Origin: Ketobacter sp. MCCC 1A13808
Lineage (GTDB): Bacteria; Pseudomonadota; Gammaproteobacteria; Pseudomonadales; Ketobacteraceae
Length of the DNA stretch: 64,000 nucleotides
Assembly: GCF_009746715.1 (NCBI RefSeq)
Contig: NZ_VRKW01000004.1
Span: 186,001 to 250,000, forward strand
Direction: 5' to 3'
The notes under the pieces were generated by a model. That model made no database searches. It was not told where the DNA came from and was given only the letters and a program-made list of their open reading frames with translations. Position numbers and translations under genes: made by a program. Of this stretch, positions 48,357 to 57,632 are shown piece by piece. Positions within the stretch are counted from its first letter, which is position 1. Each line of letters opens with the position of its first letter.

Positions 48357-48380
48357 AAAAGGCGGACTAAAAAGCCCGCC
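48357..48380 (-). terminator. Intrinsic terminator between NRPS A and NRPS B
   Basis: Minus strand GGCGGGC - TTTTTA - GTCCGCC - TTTT: a 7-bp stem with one G-U pair, a 6-nt loop and a four-T tract. It lies about 80 bp past the NRPS A stop. A weaker hairpin with a T-run (48431-48453, TCTC/GAGA) lies nearer that stop. Confidence 0.7.
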
Positions 48381-48461
48381 CGGGGCCGATTGACGCTTGA
48401 TATTGTCGACCGACCCTGTACTAATATTCTAATAAAAATCTCTTGAAGAGACCTCTCCCTG

Positions 48462-51400
48462 TTATAAATTCTTTAGATCTTCCTCCGACAAACCTTCGAT
48501 TTCCGCCAGTAAATCCGCCATTTCCAGGTCATCCGCCGATGATAGCTCGGCCTGCAGCAAATGCAGGGCAATATTCTCGATGGTGGGCTCTTCAAAAAGC
48601 GCACTTAGAGGCAAATCCACATTGAAATGATCTCTTACCCGAGATACTACCTGAGTAGCGAGCAAAGAATGCCCCCCTAAATCAAAGAAATTATCCGTCA
48701 CACCGATCTGATCCAGGTTCAAGACCTCTTTCCAAATCTGGGTCAATGCCTCTTCTGTATCATTACGAGGCGCCACAAACTGATTACGGGCGTGCAGTGA
48801 ATCATCTGGCTCAGGTAACGCCTTTTTATCTACTTTGCCATTGGCTGTGAGCGGGAACGCGTCCAGCAACACGTAGGCTTTGGGTACCATGTAATCCGGC
48901 AGACTCTTGCCCAGAAACCCTTTCAGCTCAGTCAGGTCCACCTCGCCGTCTTTCAGCAGGTAACCCACAAGTCGCTTATCCCCTGGCACATCCTCTCTGG
49001 CCAGGACGACTGATTCACGAATTTGCGGGTGCAAACTGATCGTTGATTCAATTTCACCCAATTCGATCCGGTAACCACGAATTTTAACCTGGTCATCAAT
49101 CCGGCCCAGATATTCAACCACGCCGTTGGCCAGATAACGGCCCAAATCCCCGGTTTTATATAACCGCTCGTAGAGGCCGGATTGCCGCTCCACATTGTTG
49201 CCGAACGGGTTGTTTGTAAATCGTTCAGATGTCAGTTCAGGGCGGTGCAAATAGCCATGCGAAAGACCTTGGCCCCCAACATAAAGTTCGCCGGGAACCC
49301 CAATCGGAACCGGGTTCATGTGCTTATCCAGTATATACAGATCCAGATCGGGAATCGGCCGGCCAATCAGACTTTGACGACGGCTCAGATCGATCTCGGT
49401 GATACGGTGATAAGTGACATGCACGGTAGTTTCAGTAATACCATACATATTTATCAATTGGGGCTGCTGTAAGCCGTGTACCTGGTTCCACTGCTGTAAT
49501 GCGGCAAAATCCAGCGCTTCCCCTCCGAACACCACATAACGTAGTTTTAGCTGTGCTGATTGACTATCGGCTTTCTCCCGAGCGTACTCATCAATGCGGA
49601 TAAATTGAGTGAACGCCGACGGTGTTTGGTTAAGCACCGTCACCGCTTCATCGCACACCAGCTGATAAAAATCTTCAGTCGACTTGGCCACCTGGCTGGG
49701 AACAATAATGACCTTGCCCCCGTACAGCAATCCGCCCCATAACTCCCACACAGAAAAGTCAAAAGCAAATGAATGGAACAGAGTCCATACGTCTTGATCA
49801 CTGAAACCGAACCATTGGTCCGTGGCCGTAAATAGACGAATCACATTGGAGTGAGGAATTAACACGCCTTTCGGTTTGCCGGTGGTGCCGGAGGTGTAAA
49901 TAACATAGGCCCGATGATCACCGCCCACTACGCGATCTACATTATCCCCGCAAAAAGTCAGCAGTTCATCCTGTAACTGATCCACTATCAACGGTTTGCA
50001 GAAACCCGGCAAATCAAGATCGCTCAAGCCGGATTCCGTAATCAGCAGGGCAACTTTCGCATCCTGCAGTATAAATTCGTTACGCTCTCGGGGATTGGTC
50101 GGATCAAGTGGGACGTAGGCTGCGCCGGCTTTCAGTACCGCCAGAATGCTCACCACCATTTCCGCCGAGCGGTTCAGGTTGATGCCGATCAGCTGGTTGG
50201 TCTGTACACCCTGCTCCACCAGATAAGCGGCAAGCCGATTCGCCCGTTGATTAAGCTCGCTGTAAGTCAGCGATTCATCACCCGCCTTAAGCGCCACTTT
50301 CGCCGCATACTGCTCGGCGATACGTTCGAATCGTACTGTAATCGCTTCGTCAAATTCATACTGATCCGGCTGATGATTCCACTCTTTCACCACCAGTTGG
50401 TTTTCGTAATCACTCAACAACGGTATTTCAGACAAGCGCAAATGGGGATGCTCGGCCACCTTTTCCAGGATTTGCTCGAGGTGATTCACCATCCGATGCA
50501 CGGTTTCGCGATCGAATAAATCGGTATTGTATTCGATCATCCCCTCCAGGCCGGAAGGCCCTTCTTCCAGATTTAGCGTCAGATCGAATTTGGCTGTCTT
50601 GGCCACAGATGGCAGCATTTCGAAAGCCACGCCCGGCATGGATACATCCAGCAAACTGGAGGCGTTTTGCAAGGTGAACATCACCTGGAATAACGGTGAA
50701 TGGCTCTTATCGCGGGCCACACCCAGAGCATCCACTAAGCGCTCGAACGGTAAATCCTGGTGATTGTAGGCCGACAACGTGGTGTCCTGCACCTGCATCA
50801 ACAGATCCACAAAGCGCGGATCGTTTTCAAGATCAGCACGTAACGCCAGACTATTGACAAAGCAACCAATCAGCTTTTCGAACTCGGGACGGGCACGATT
50901 CGCAACCGGAGTACCGATACAAATATCCGTCTGCCCGGTATATCGATACAGCAAGGTGTAGAACGAGGTTAACAGGGTCATAAACTGCGTGACACCCTGA
51001 TCACGACTCAACGCATTGAGTTTTTTGGTCAGCGCCGGGTTTATACGAACCGGCTCGTAATTCCCTTTGAAAGTCATCACAGCAGGGCGCGGACGGTCTG
51101 TGGGTAATTCAAGAACCTGAACCCCCTGTAAACGATCCCGCCAATAACTTATTTGATGCTCAAATACCGGGCCATCCATCCACTGCCGCTGCCAAGCCGC
51201 ATAGTCTGCATATTGAATGTCGATTGGCTCCAGCCGTGGAGCGTCACCGGACACCATTGAGCGATAAAACTCTCCGGTTTCCTCAATCAGAATGCCTAAC
51301 GACCAGCCGTCAGAAATTATGTGATGCATGGTCAGCAGCAGCACGAACTCTTCTTCATCCGTCTGTAACAAACGGGTTCGCATCAATCGAATACGCCGCG

Positions 51401-54400
51401 CTTTATCCAGTGACCCCAAAACCAAATCGAATGAGCGAGTGGCTTCGTCTTCTGCCAGGCGAATCACTTCTGCTTCACGTTCTTCCGCATCCAGGTGACG
51501 TAAATCACGGACATCCATAAACCAGTCACCCGGATCACGAATAACCTGGGTCGCTTTCCCGTCATCGATCAGAAAGGACGTGCGTAACGCCTCATGCCGA
51601 TCTACCACCGCCTGATAGGCCTTGCGCAACGCGTTGGTGTTCAGCTTTCCGGTCAACCGAATGGAGGCCGGCATATTATACGAGGTACTGATATTGTACT
51701 CAGAATTGCCGGTTTCAAGCTGGTTAAGAAACCACAACCGCATTTGAGCAAAGGACAGCGGTAATTCACCTGCCCGATCGATGCGCTGTACCGGGGGCGG
51801 TGCCAGGGAGGATAACTCGTCGGCATCATTCACCAGCGAACACAGTTCTTCAATGGTCGGATGGGTAAAGAGGGATTTAATCGGTAAATCAACCCGGAAA
51901 TGATCGCGAATTCGGGATATGCATTGAGTCGCCAGCAACGAGTGCCCGCCTAACTCGAAAAAATTGCTGGTCACACCAACCCGTTCCAGCTTCAGCACTT
52001 CACACCAAATCTGACCCATCTCCCGCTCGGCATCGGTGCGTGGCTCAACAAAACTTTCTCCCATCAAATCGTCGATGGATGGCGCGGGCAGCGCTTTACG
52101 ATCAATTTTGCCGTTCGGCGTCAAAGGAAATGAATCCATCACAACAAACGCAGCGGGCACCATGTAATCCGGCAAACTCGACCTAATGGCTGCCTTCACG
52201 GCAGTGATCAACACGGACTCCTCCAGGTTCTGGTCGGCATCGTTCACCATATACGCAACCAGAGACTGACTGCCCGCTGCATCGGCGCGGGTCAGTACCA
52301 GCGATTCCCTGACTCCGGACACAGCACTGATAACAGATTGGATTTCACCAAGCTCAATGCGGAATCCGCGTACTTTCACCTGGTGATCTATACGCCCCAG
52401 GTATTCCAGATTGCCGTTGGCCTGATATCGCACCAGGTCTCCCGTCCGATACATGCGTGCGTATTTCGCTTCTTGCTCAAATGGATTGTTAAGGAATTTC
52501 TCCGCTGTCATGGCATCGAGGTTGCGGTAACCCTTGGTCACACCGGTACCGGACAAATACAGCTCACCCGCTAGACCCGGTGGAACCAGACAGCCATGCT
52601 GGTTCAGCACATAAGCCCGTGTGTTCGCAATCGGGCGACCTATGGTAGCGGGTTCACCCTGCTTACGAAGGGTAAATGTGGAGTAAGTGGTGTCTTCTGA
52701 CGGACCGTACAAATCGTACACCCGATCAACCTGGGTATGCTGATACAACCCATCCACCAGGCTGGCAGCCAAGGCTTCACCAGCAAGATTTATCACTTTT
52801 ACGGTACGGGGAATCTGACGACCACGCAGCAATGTATCGATTGCAGAGGGAACGGTATTAACCAGCACCACTTCGTCTCGGGCAGGCAACTCCGGCAACG
52901 CCAAAACGTTTTCCGCGAGTATGATTTTTCCGCCCGCCGCCAGAGTCACAAAAATCTCGAATACTGAAAGATCGAAACAGACGGAGGTTGCTGCCAAAAC
53001 GCCGGTCAGATCTTCTTTACTGTAGACACTGTGGCCCCAGTGAATCAATGCGGCGGCATTACTATGGGTGATCATGACACCCTTGGGCTTGCCAGTGGAG
53101 CCGGATGTGTAAATAACATAGGCCAACTGCTCGCCAGCAACTTCCAGCGCCGGATTGAGTTTGGATTGCCCGGCAAGAACGCTCTCCATTTGATCCAGAT
53201 TGACCACCTGAAAATCCGCATCGGCGACGGGTAGCATAGCGGCCAGACTGGACTGCGAAATCACCACGGGAGCACTGGCATCCGCCAGCATATAAGCCAC
53301 CCGGTCTGCAGGGTAATTGGGATCAATGGGGACATAGGCTGCGCCGGTTTTAAGAATCGCCAACAACGCCACGATCAAGTCAGCTTGACGCTCCATACAT
53401 ACCCCTACCAGCGTCTCGGGTTTAACACCCAACGAGATCAGGTAATGCGCCAACTGGTTGCTGCGCTGATTCAACGCGTCATAATCCAACCGGATGCTGC
53501 CATCCACCAGTGCAATATCAGTTGCTACCTGCTGCGCCCGCTGCTCGAATAAGCTGTGAATGCAATGACTGGCCGTAAAGGTTTCATCCGTTGCATTGAA
53601 AGTTTGCAACAGTTTTTGCTGCTCAGGGGCTGTCAGAATACTAAGCGAACCAATCGGGGTCTGGGGTTGCGCGATTATGCTGTCCATCAACTGACGCAAA
53701 TGGTCTACAAAGCGGATGATGGTGGCTTCTTCAAACAGATCCGTTGAGTATTCAAGATCGCCGTGCAGCACACCGGATTCTTCTGAAAACTCCAGCGTCA
53801 TATCAAACTTGGCGGTGCCGGGTGCGGTATGCAGACTTTCTACATTCACACCAGACAGGTTAAACTCTTCGTCTATCGTGCTGTTCTGCAGCACAAACAT
53901 CACCTGGAACACAGGGGAATAACTCAGGTCGCGAGAAATCCCCAACCCTTCCACTACCCGTTCGAACGGTAATTCCTGATTGGTGAAGGCACCCTGCGTC
54001 ACCTTACGTATGCGCTGCAATAACTCGACAAAAGCGGGATTTCCCGTCAAATCCGATCGCAGTGCCAGCGTATTCACAAAAAAACCAATTAATTTTTCCA
54101 ACTCGGGTGTGGTCCGGTTGGCAATCGGCGTACCCACACAGATGTCTTCACTTTGGGTGTAGTGATGCAGCAACACCTTAAACGAGGCCAGCAGCGTCAT
54201 ATAAAAAGTCACGCCCTGGGTCCGGCTTAATTGTTTTAGCGCACTTACTTTTTCCTTCGGGATCTGAAAATAGTAATTACTGCCACGGAAACTCTGCTCC
54301 GGCGGCCGCGGGTGATCGAGGGGCAAATCCAGCACTGGCACGTTGCGCAGATGATCCGTCCAGTATTCCAATTGTTTGCTCATGGAGCCGCTATCGAACA

Positions 54401-57107
54401 AATCCTTCTGCCACTGAGAAAAATCAGCGTACTGAATCGGCAACTCTGGCAGTAAGGGGGCGCTATCACTGACCAACCCCGCGTACGCAAAGGAGATCTC
54501 GTCAGTAATCACTTTCAGTGAAAAGCCATCGGCCGCGATGTGGTGCATGGTGACCAACAATACATACTGCTCTGCTGCGCGGCCCTTTATCGCGTCCGAT
54601 TCCAGGTCCGGAAGTTGTAATAAATGCGTTCTGATTACCGGCCCGGTGGCTAAACTGAATGGTTTGCTGGCCTCCGTATCGATCCGGTCCTGAACCGCTT
54701 TGGATAATGCCGGCTCCTTCAGATAGGTCAGGTCTTCGCGTGTAAACCGCCAGGTTTGGTCAGGCAGAATACTTTGGTAGGCATGGCCGTCTTGTTCGAT
54801 ATAGATCGTACGCAGCACTTCATGGCGGTTGATCATACTCTCGAACGCCTTCTCACCGGCTTCTATATCGAATGCACCCTGAATCTTCAGGGCAAATGGC
54901 AGGTTATAAGCCGCGTTGTTTTCCCGCAGCTTATCCATAAACCACATGCGTTTCTGCGAGAACGACATAGGCATCAATTGCTGACGCTCCACGACTTCCA
55001 ATGGCGGCAGGCTGGAGCCGGATTGCCCCATCATGGCGTCTGCCAGCATCGCCCCTAAAGCGCGAAAATTTTCAGCGTCGAATAGGGAAGCCAGATCCAG
55101 GTCTATTTCGAAGCGATCCCGAAGACGGGTGAATAATTGCGTGATTTGCAATGAATCAATACCCAGCCCCATCAGGCTGATGTTGTCACTTATACGTTCC
55201 AGCTTCTCGCCGATTTCACTGGCAATTGCCGCTTTCAGATAGAGCACCAGGCGCGGTTCTTTTTCTGCTTCAGGCAGTTGCAGCCAAGCTTCCTTGCTGA
55301 GATTGAGTGCATCTTCAAGCTCTTTCTTCTCGTCCTCTCCACGCTCAACGGCCTGCATCGAGCTGACAGCAATGGGATCAAGGGTATCGTCCAAAAACGC
55401 CGCTTTGTTTGCGCTGTGCTGTATTTTGCCACTGGACGTTTTTAGAATTGCACCGGGCTTGAGGTAGACAATCGTATGCACCTGTAGCTCATGATTCTCT
55501 GCCACTGCCTGGCGTATTGCTGCGCTGACCACTTCCGTTACCAGCCTCATCCGGTATTTACGCTCAACTTCCTGTACCACGACCAGCCGTTCTTCGCCGT
55601 CTATTTCAACGGCAAAAGCCGCTCCCGCATCGGATTTCAATGCAACATGACTGGTTTGAACCGAGAGTTCTATGTCCTGCGGGTAGTGGTTGCGACCACG
55701 AATAATAATGACGTCTTTCTGGCGACCGGTAATATAAAGTTCACCGTCAATAAGACAGCCCAAATCACCGGTTTTGAGATAGGGCCCCTTGCCTTCTTTC
55801 GTGAAGCCGGCAAAGGTTTCTTGCGTCGCTGCCTCATTGCGCCAATAGCCCTTTGCAATGTTCTCGCCCTTCGCCCAGATTTCACCCACCTTGCCAGAAC
55901 TGATCTCTGTTTTGGTTTCCGGATCAACGATCACCACTTCTGATTCCAACGGCGCTACGCCATTGGAAACCAAATTCATAGTTTTTGCATTGCTATTGTC
56001 TTGCGCCAACACAATCCGGTTTTCGGAGAACGCCTCCGCTTCCACCCGGCTGTACCGTGGGCGCTGACCTTCAAGCGAGGAAGTTACTAATAATGTGGCT
56101 TCTGCCAAACCATAAGTCGGATTGAATGCGCCCCGCGTAAACCCTTGTGGGCCAAACGCCTCGATGAAACGCTCTATAGTATCCGCACGCACAGCTTCCG
56201 CGCCGGATAGTGCCATCCGTAAACTGGAAAGATCCAATTCGGCCCGTTGTGCTTCCGTTATTTGGCTGACGCAAAGCTCATAGGCAAAATTAGGAGCGCA
56301 GATGACATTCCCTTTATAGTCACTGACCGCCTTTAGCCAGCGAAACGGTTTCTGTAAGAACGACGCCGGTGACATGAAGACCGCGCTGGCGCCCAGATAC
56401 AAAGGCTGCAAGGTAGTGCCGATCAATCCCATGTCATGGAATAACGGCAACCAGCTAACGGCAATTTCATCGCGGGTACTGCTAAAACCGGAGGTAATCA
56501 TGGATTCGTTATAAATCAGGTTGCCATGACTGACCATAACCCCTTTCGGGTTGCCGGTTGAACCGGAGGTGTACTGCAAAAAGGCCAGTGAATCCCGATC
56601 TATTTGCGGGCATTGCCAATCGTTTTCACTCTCATCGTCATCCAGGTCTACGGTAACGAAGGGCAAACCACTCAGCTCTTCAGATTCAGCAAACAGGGGC
56701 TGAGCCGTTTTTAATACTTTTGAGGTAACGAGCACAATCGCGGGATCGGAATCCCGGATTATCGACTTGAGCCGCCCCAAATTCTGATTGCGTCGCGGCG
56801 GATAGGCGGGGACTGCGATGATTCCGGCGTAAAGACAACCGAAAAATGCATAAATAAATTCCAAACCCGACGGAAACAGAAGTAGAGCGCGACTCCCCGC
56901 TTGAGCACTTTGCGCAAAGCGGCAGGCATTGGCTCTCGCCCTTTGTTGCAATTCTTGATAGGTAACCGTGATGCCCTGATCATCTCCGTCCGGCAGGAAG
57001 GTGTAAACCACTTTGTCGGGCTGCTCTGCAGCACGCTTTTCAAGGAGTTCTACCAGGGAAGAACATGTTGCGGGATCGAACGAGTTGAGTCCAACTTCTA
57101 GAGACAT
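48462..57107 (-). CDS. NRPS A, lipopeptide starter: FAAL-ACP-[C-A(Ala)-T]-[C-A(Thr)-T]
   Basis: About 2881 residues from ATG 57107, chosen because AGGAA lies 10 nt upstream; the open frame reaches 57200 but without a good ribosome site there. Residues 1-600 are a fatty acyl-AMP ligase, followed by an ACP (LGIDSLQ about 649). Module 1 has C (HHIAADG about 855), A (code DLFNNALTYK, the known Ala code) and carrier (about 1721). Module 2 has C (HHIISDG about 1928), A (code DFWNVGMVHK, Thr type) and carrier (about 2808). The C-terminal helix (LLAEIEGLSEEDLKNL) should dock to the N-terminal helix of NRPS B. The enzyme loads an activated fatty acid and makes acyl-Ala-Thr. The C domain of module 2 has a small repeat-like insertion. 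It is divergently oriented from the tolC-like gene. Confidence 0.97.
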   Translation of the reverse strand: MSLEVGLNSFDPATCSSLVELLEKRAAEQPDKVVYTFLPDGDDQGITVTYQELQQRARANACRFAQSAQAGSRALLLFPSGLEFIYAFFGCLYAGIIAVPAYPPRRNQNLGRLKSIIRDSDPAIVLVTSKVLKTAQPLFAESEELSGLPFVTVDLDDDESENDWQCPQIDRDSLAFLQYTSGSTGNPKGVMVSHGNLIYNESMITSGFSSTRDEIAVSWLPLFHDMGLIGTTLQPLYLGASAVFMSPASFLQKPFRWLKAVSDYKGNVICAPNFAYELCVSQITEAQRAELDLSSLRMALSGAEAVRADTIERFIEAFGPQGFTRGAFNPTYGLAEATLLVTSSLEGQRPRYSRVEAEAFSENRIVLAQDNSNAKTMNLVSNGVAPLESEVVIVDPETKTEISSGKVGEIWAKGENIAKGYWRNEAATQETFAGFTKEGKGPYLKTGDLGCLIDGELYITGRQKDVIIIRGRNHYPQDIELSVQTSHVALKSDAGAAFAVEIDGEERLVVVQEVERKYRMRLVTEVVSAAIRQAVAENHELQVHTIVYLKPGAILKTSSGKIQHSANKAAFLDDTLDPIAVSSMQAVERGEDEKKELEDALNLSKEAWLQLPEAEKEPRLVLYLKAAIASEIGEKLERISDNISLMGLGIDSLQITQLFTRLRDRFEIDLDLASLFDAENFRALGAMLADAMMGQSGSSLPPLEVVERQQLMPMSFSQKRMWFMDKLRENNAAYNLPFALKIQGAFDIEAGEKAFESMINRHEVLRTIYIEQDGHAYQSILPDQTWRFTREDLTYLKEPALSKAVQDRIDTEASKPFSLATGPVIRTHLLQLPDLESDAIKGRAAEQYVLLVTMHHIAADGFSLKVITDEISFAYAGLVSDSAPLLPELPIQYADFSQWQKDLFDSGSMSKQLEYWTDHLRNVPVLDLPLDHPRPPEQSFRGSNYYFQIPKEKVSALKQLSRTQGVTFYMTLLASFKVLLHHYTQSEDICVGTPIANRTTPELEKLIGFFVNTLALRSDLTGNPAFVELLQRIRKVTQGAFTNQELPFERVVEGLGISRDLSYSPVFQVMFVLQNSTIDEEFNLSGVNVESLHTAPGTAKFDMTLEFSEESGVLHGDLEYSTDLFEEATIIRFVDHLRQLMDSIIAQPQTPIGSLSILTAPEQQKLLQTFNATDETFTASHCIHSLFEQRAQQVATDIALVDGSIRLDYDALNQRSNQLAHYLISLGVKPETLVGVCMERQADLIVALLAILKTGAAYVPIDPNYPADRVAYMLADASAPVVISQSSLAAMLPVADADFQVVNLDQMESVLAGQSKLNPALEVAGEQLAYVIYTSGSTGKPKGVMITHSNAAALIHWGHSVYSKEDLTGVLAATSVCFDLSVFEIFVTLAAGGKIILAENVLALPELPARDEVVLVNTVPSAIDTLLRGRQIPRTVKVINLAGEALAASLVDGLYQHTQVDRVYDLYGPSEDTTYSTFTLRKQGEPATIGRPIANTRAYVLNQHGCLVPPGLAGELYLSGTGVTKGYRNLDAMTAEKFLNNPFEQEAKYARMYRTGDLVRYQANGNLEYLGRIDHQVKVRGFRIELGEIQSVISAVSGVRESLVLTRADAAGSQSLVAYMVNDADQNLEESVLITAVKAAIRSSLPDYMVPAAFVVMDSFPLTPNGKIDRKALPAPSIDDLMGESFVEPRTDAEREMGQIWCEVLKLERVGVTSNFFELGGHSLLATQCISRIRDHFRVDLPIKSLFTHPTIEELCSLVNDADELSSLAPPPVQRIDRAGELPLSFAQMRLWFLNQLETGNSEYNISTSYNMPASIRLTGKLNTNALRKAYQAVVDRHEALRTSFLIDDGKATQVIRDPGDWFMDVRDLRHLDAEEREAEVIRLAEDEATRSFDLVLGSLDKARRIRLMRTRLLQTDEEEFVLLLTMHHIISDGWSLGILIEETGEFYRSMVSGDAPRLEPIDIQYADYAAWQRQWMDGPVFEHQISYWRDRLQGVQVLELPTDRPRPAVMTFKGNYEPVRINPALTKKLNALSRDQGVTQFMTLLTSFYTLLYRYTGQTDICIGTPVANRARPEFEKLIGCFVNSLALRADLENDPRFVDLLMQVQDTTLSAYNHQDLPFERLVDALGVARDKSHSPLFQVMFTLQNASSLLDVSMPGVAFEMLPSVAKTAKFDLTLNLEEGPSGLEGMIEYNTDLFDRETVHRMVNHLEQILEKVAEHPHLRLSEIPLLSDYENQLVVKEWNHQPDQYEFDEAITVRFERIAEQYAAKVALKAGDESLTYSELNQRANRLAAYLVEQGVQTNQLIGINLNRSAEMVVSILAVLKAGAAYVPLDPTNPRERNEFILQDAKVALLITESGLSDLDLPGFCKPLIVDQLQDELLTFCGDNVDRVVGGDHRAYVIYTSGTTGKPKGVLIPHSNVIRLFTATDQWFGFSDQDVWTLFHSFAFDFSVWELWGGLLYGGKVIIVPSQVAKSTEDFYQLVCDEAVTVLNQTPSAFTQFIRIDEYAREKADSQSAQLKLRYVVFGGEALDFAALQQWNQVHGLQQPQLINMYGITETTVHVTYHRITEIDLSRRQSLIGRPIPDLDLYILDKHMNPVPIGVPGELYVGGQGLSHGYLHRPELTSERFTNNPFGNNVERQSGLYERLYKTGDLGRYLANGVVEYLGRIDDQVKIRGYRIELGEIESTISLHPQIRESVVLAREDVPGDKRLVGYLLKDGEVDLTELKGFLGKSLPDYMVPKAYVLLDAFPLTANGKVDKKALPEPDDSLHARNQFVAPRNDTEEALTQIWKEVLNLDQIGVTDNFFDLGGHSLLATQVVSRVRDHFNVDLPLSALFEEPTIENIALHLLQAELSSADDLEMADLLAEIEGLSEEDLKNL
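55030..57107 (-). other. Fatty acyl-AMP ligase and acyl carrier protein loading unit
   Basis: Motifs in order: YTSGSTGNPKG, FHDMGLIG, NPTYGLAEATLLVT, GRQKDVIIIRGRNHYPQDIE, then the ACP serine motif LGIDSLQ. The RNHYPQDIE ending is characteristic of FAALs, which form acyl-adenylates and pass the acyl group directly to an ACP rather than to CoA. Acyl chain length cannot be read from the sequence. Confidence 0.92.
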
Positions 57108-57632
57108 AGACGAGTTTCCTGCCTGTTTATTCTTATTATGTGATTCAGCCAAACAAACGTGGAACAAATGAACGAAATCCAGATAACGACGTTCGTACAC
57201 ATAAAGTTAAGTCACGGTTAATGCGACCGAGCCGTACAATTATAGTCTGCTTAATCGATGCATACTCTAGTCGAATTCTCAAATTTGCGATAGGGGAATG
57301 ACCGTGTCCGCCATGATTGCACAGATATACCGCAAATGTCTTTTTGAATCAATTAGATAGTAGCCTAGCACAGGGATTTTAGGGCGTTACAAAACACACT
57401 ACCAACGATTGATTACAATGGCTTACCCCGCATTACAAAGAATCACAAGAAGCTAGCCGTGCCCGGCGAGTTTTTTTTATATGATGCTAAAGTTATAGTA
57501 AGAAATTTAACGCGATTGGCTTATCCTTTCGCGTATGAGGGAATGCGGGGCCACTGGCTTTTAATTCGGCCCCATCTGGCGTAGAGTGAACGCACAAAAA
57601 AACAAGGCAATACAAATAACTACAACACAATT
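57108..57632. promoter_or_regulatory. Divergent intergenic region between NRPS A and the TolC-like gene
   Basis: 525 bp without a convincing gene, AT-richer than its neighbours. On the minus strand a perfect TATAAT (57239-57244) could be the -10 box of the NRPS A promoter, about 130 bp before the start codon, but no good -35 box is spaced from it. A plus-strand terminator-like hairpin lies at 57453-57478. I see no Fur-box-like sequence and no clear promoter for the TolC-like gene. Confidence 0.4.
57453..57478 (+). terminator. Terminator-like hairpin with no gene upstream of it
   Basis: CTAGCCG (57453-57459), loop TGCC, CGGCGAG (57464-57470): six pairs with one A-G mismatch, followed directly by eight T. 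The shape is that of an intrinsic terminator on the plus strand. It lies 155 bp before the TolC-like gene, so it may end a small RNA or act in that gene's leader. Confidence 0.55.

Noticed and set aside
55491-55943. 150-residue plus-strand open frame
   Set aside because: Antisense to the FAAL core motifs; no ribosome site or family resemblance.
57108-57200. N-terminal extension of NRPS A to position 57200
   Set aside because: The frame is open, but the extra 31 residues do not resemble a FAAL start and only the ATG at 57107 has a well-placed AGGAA site.
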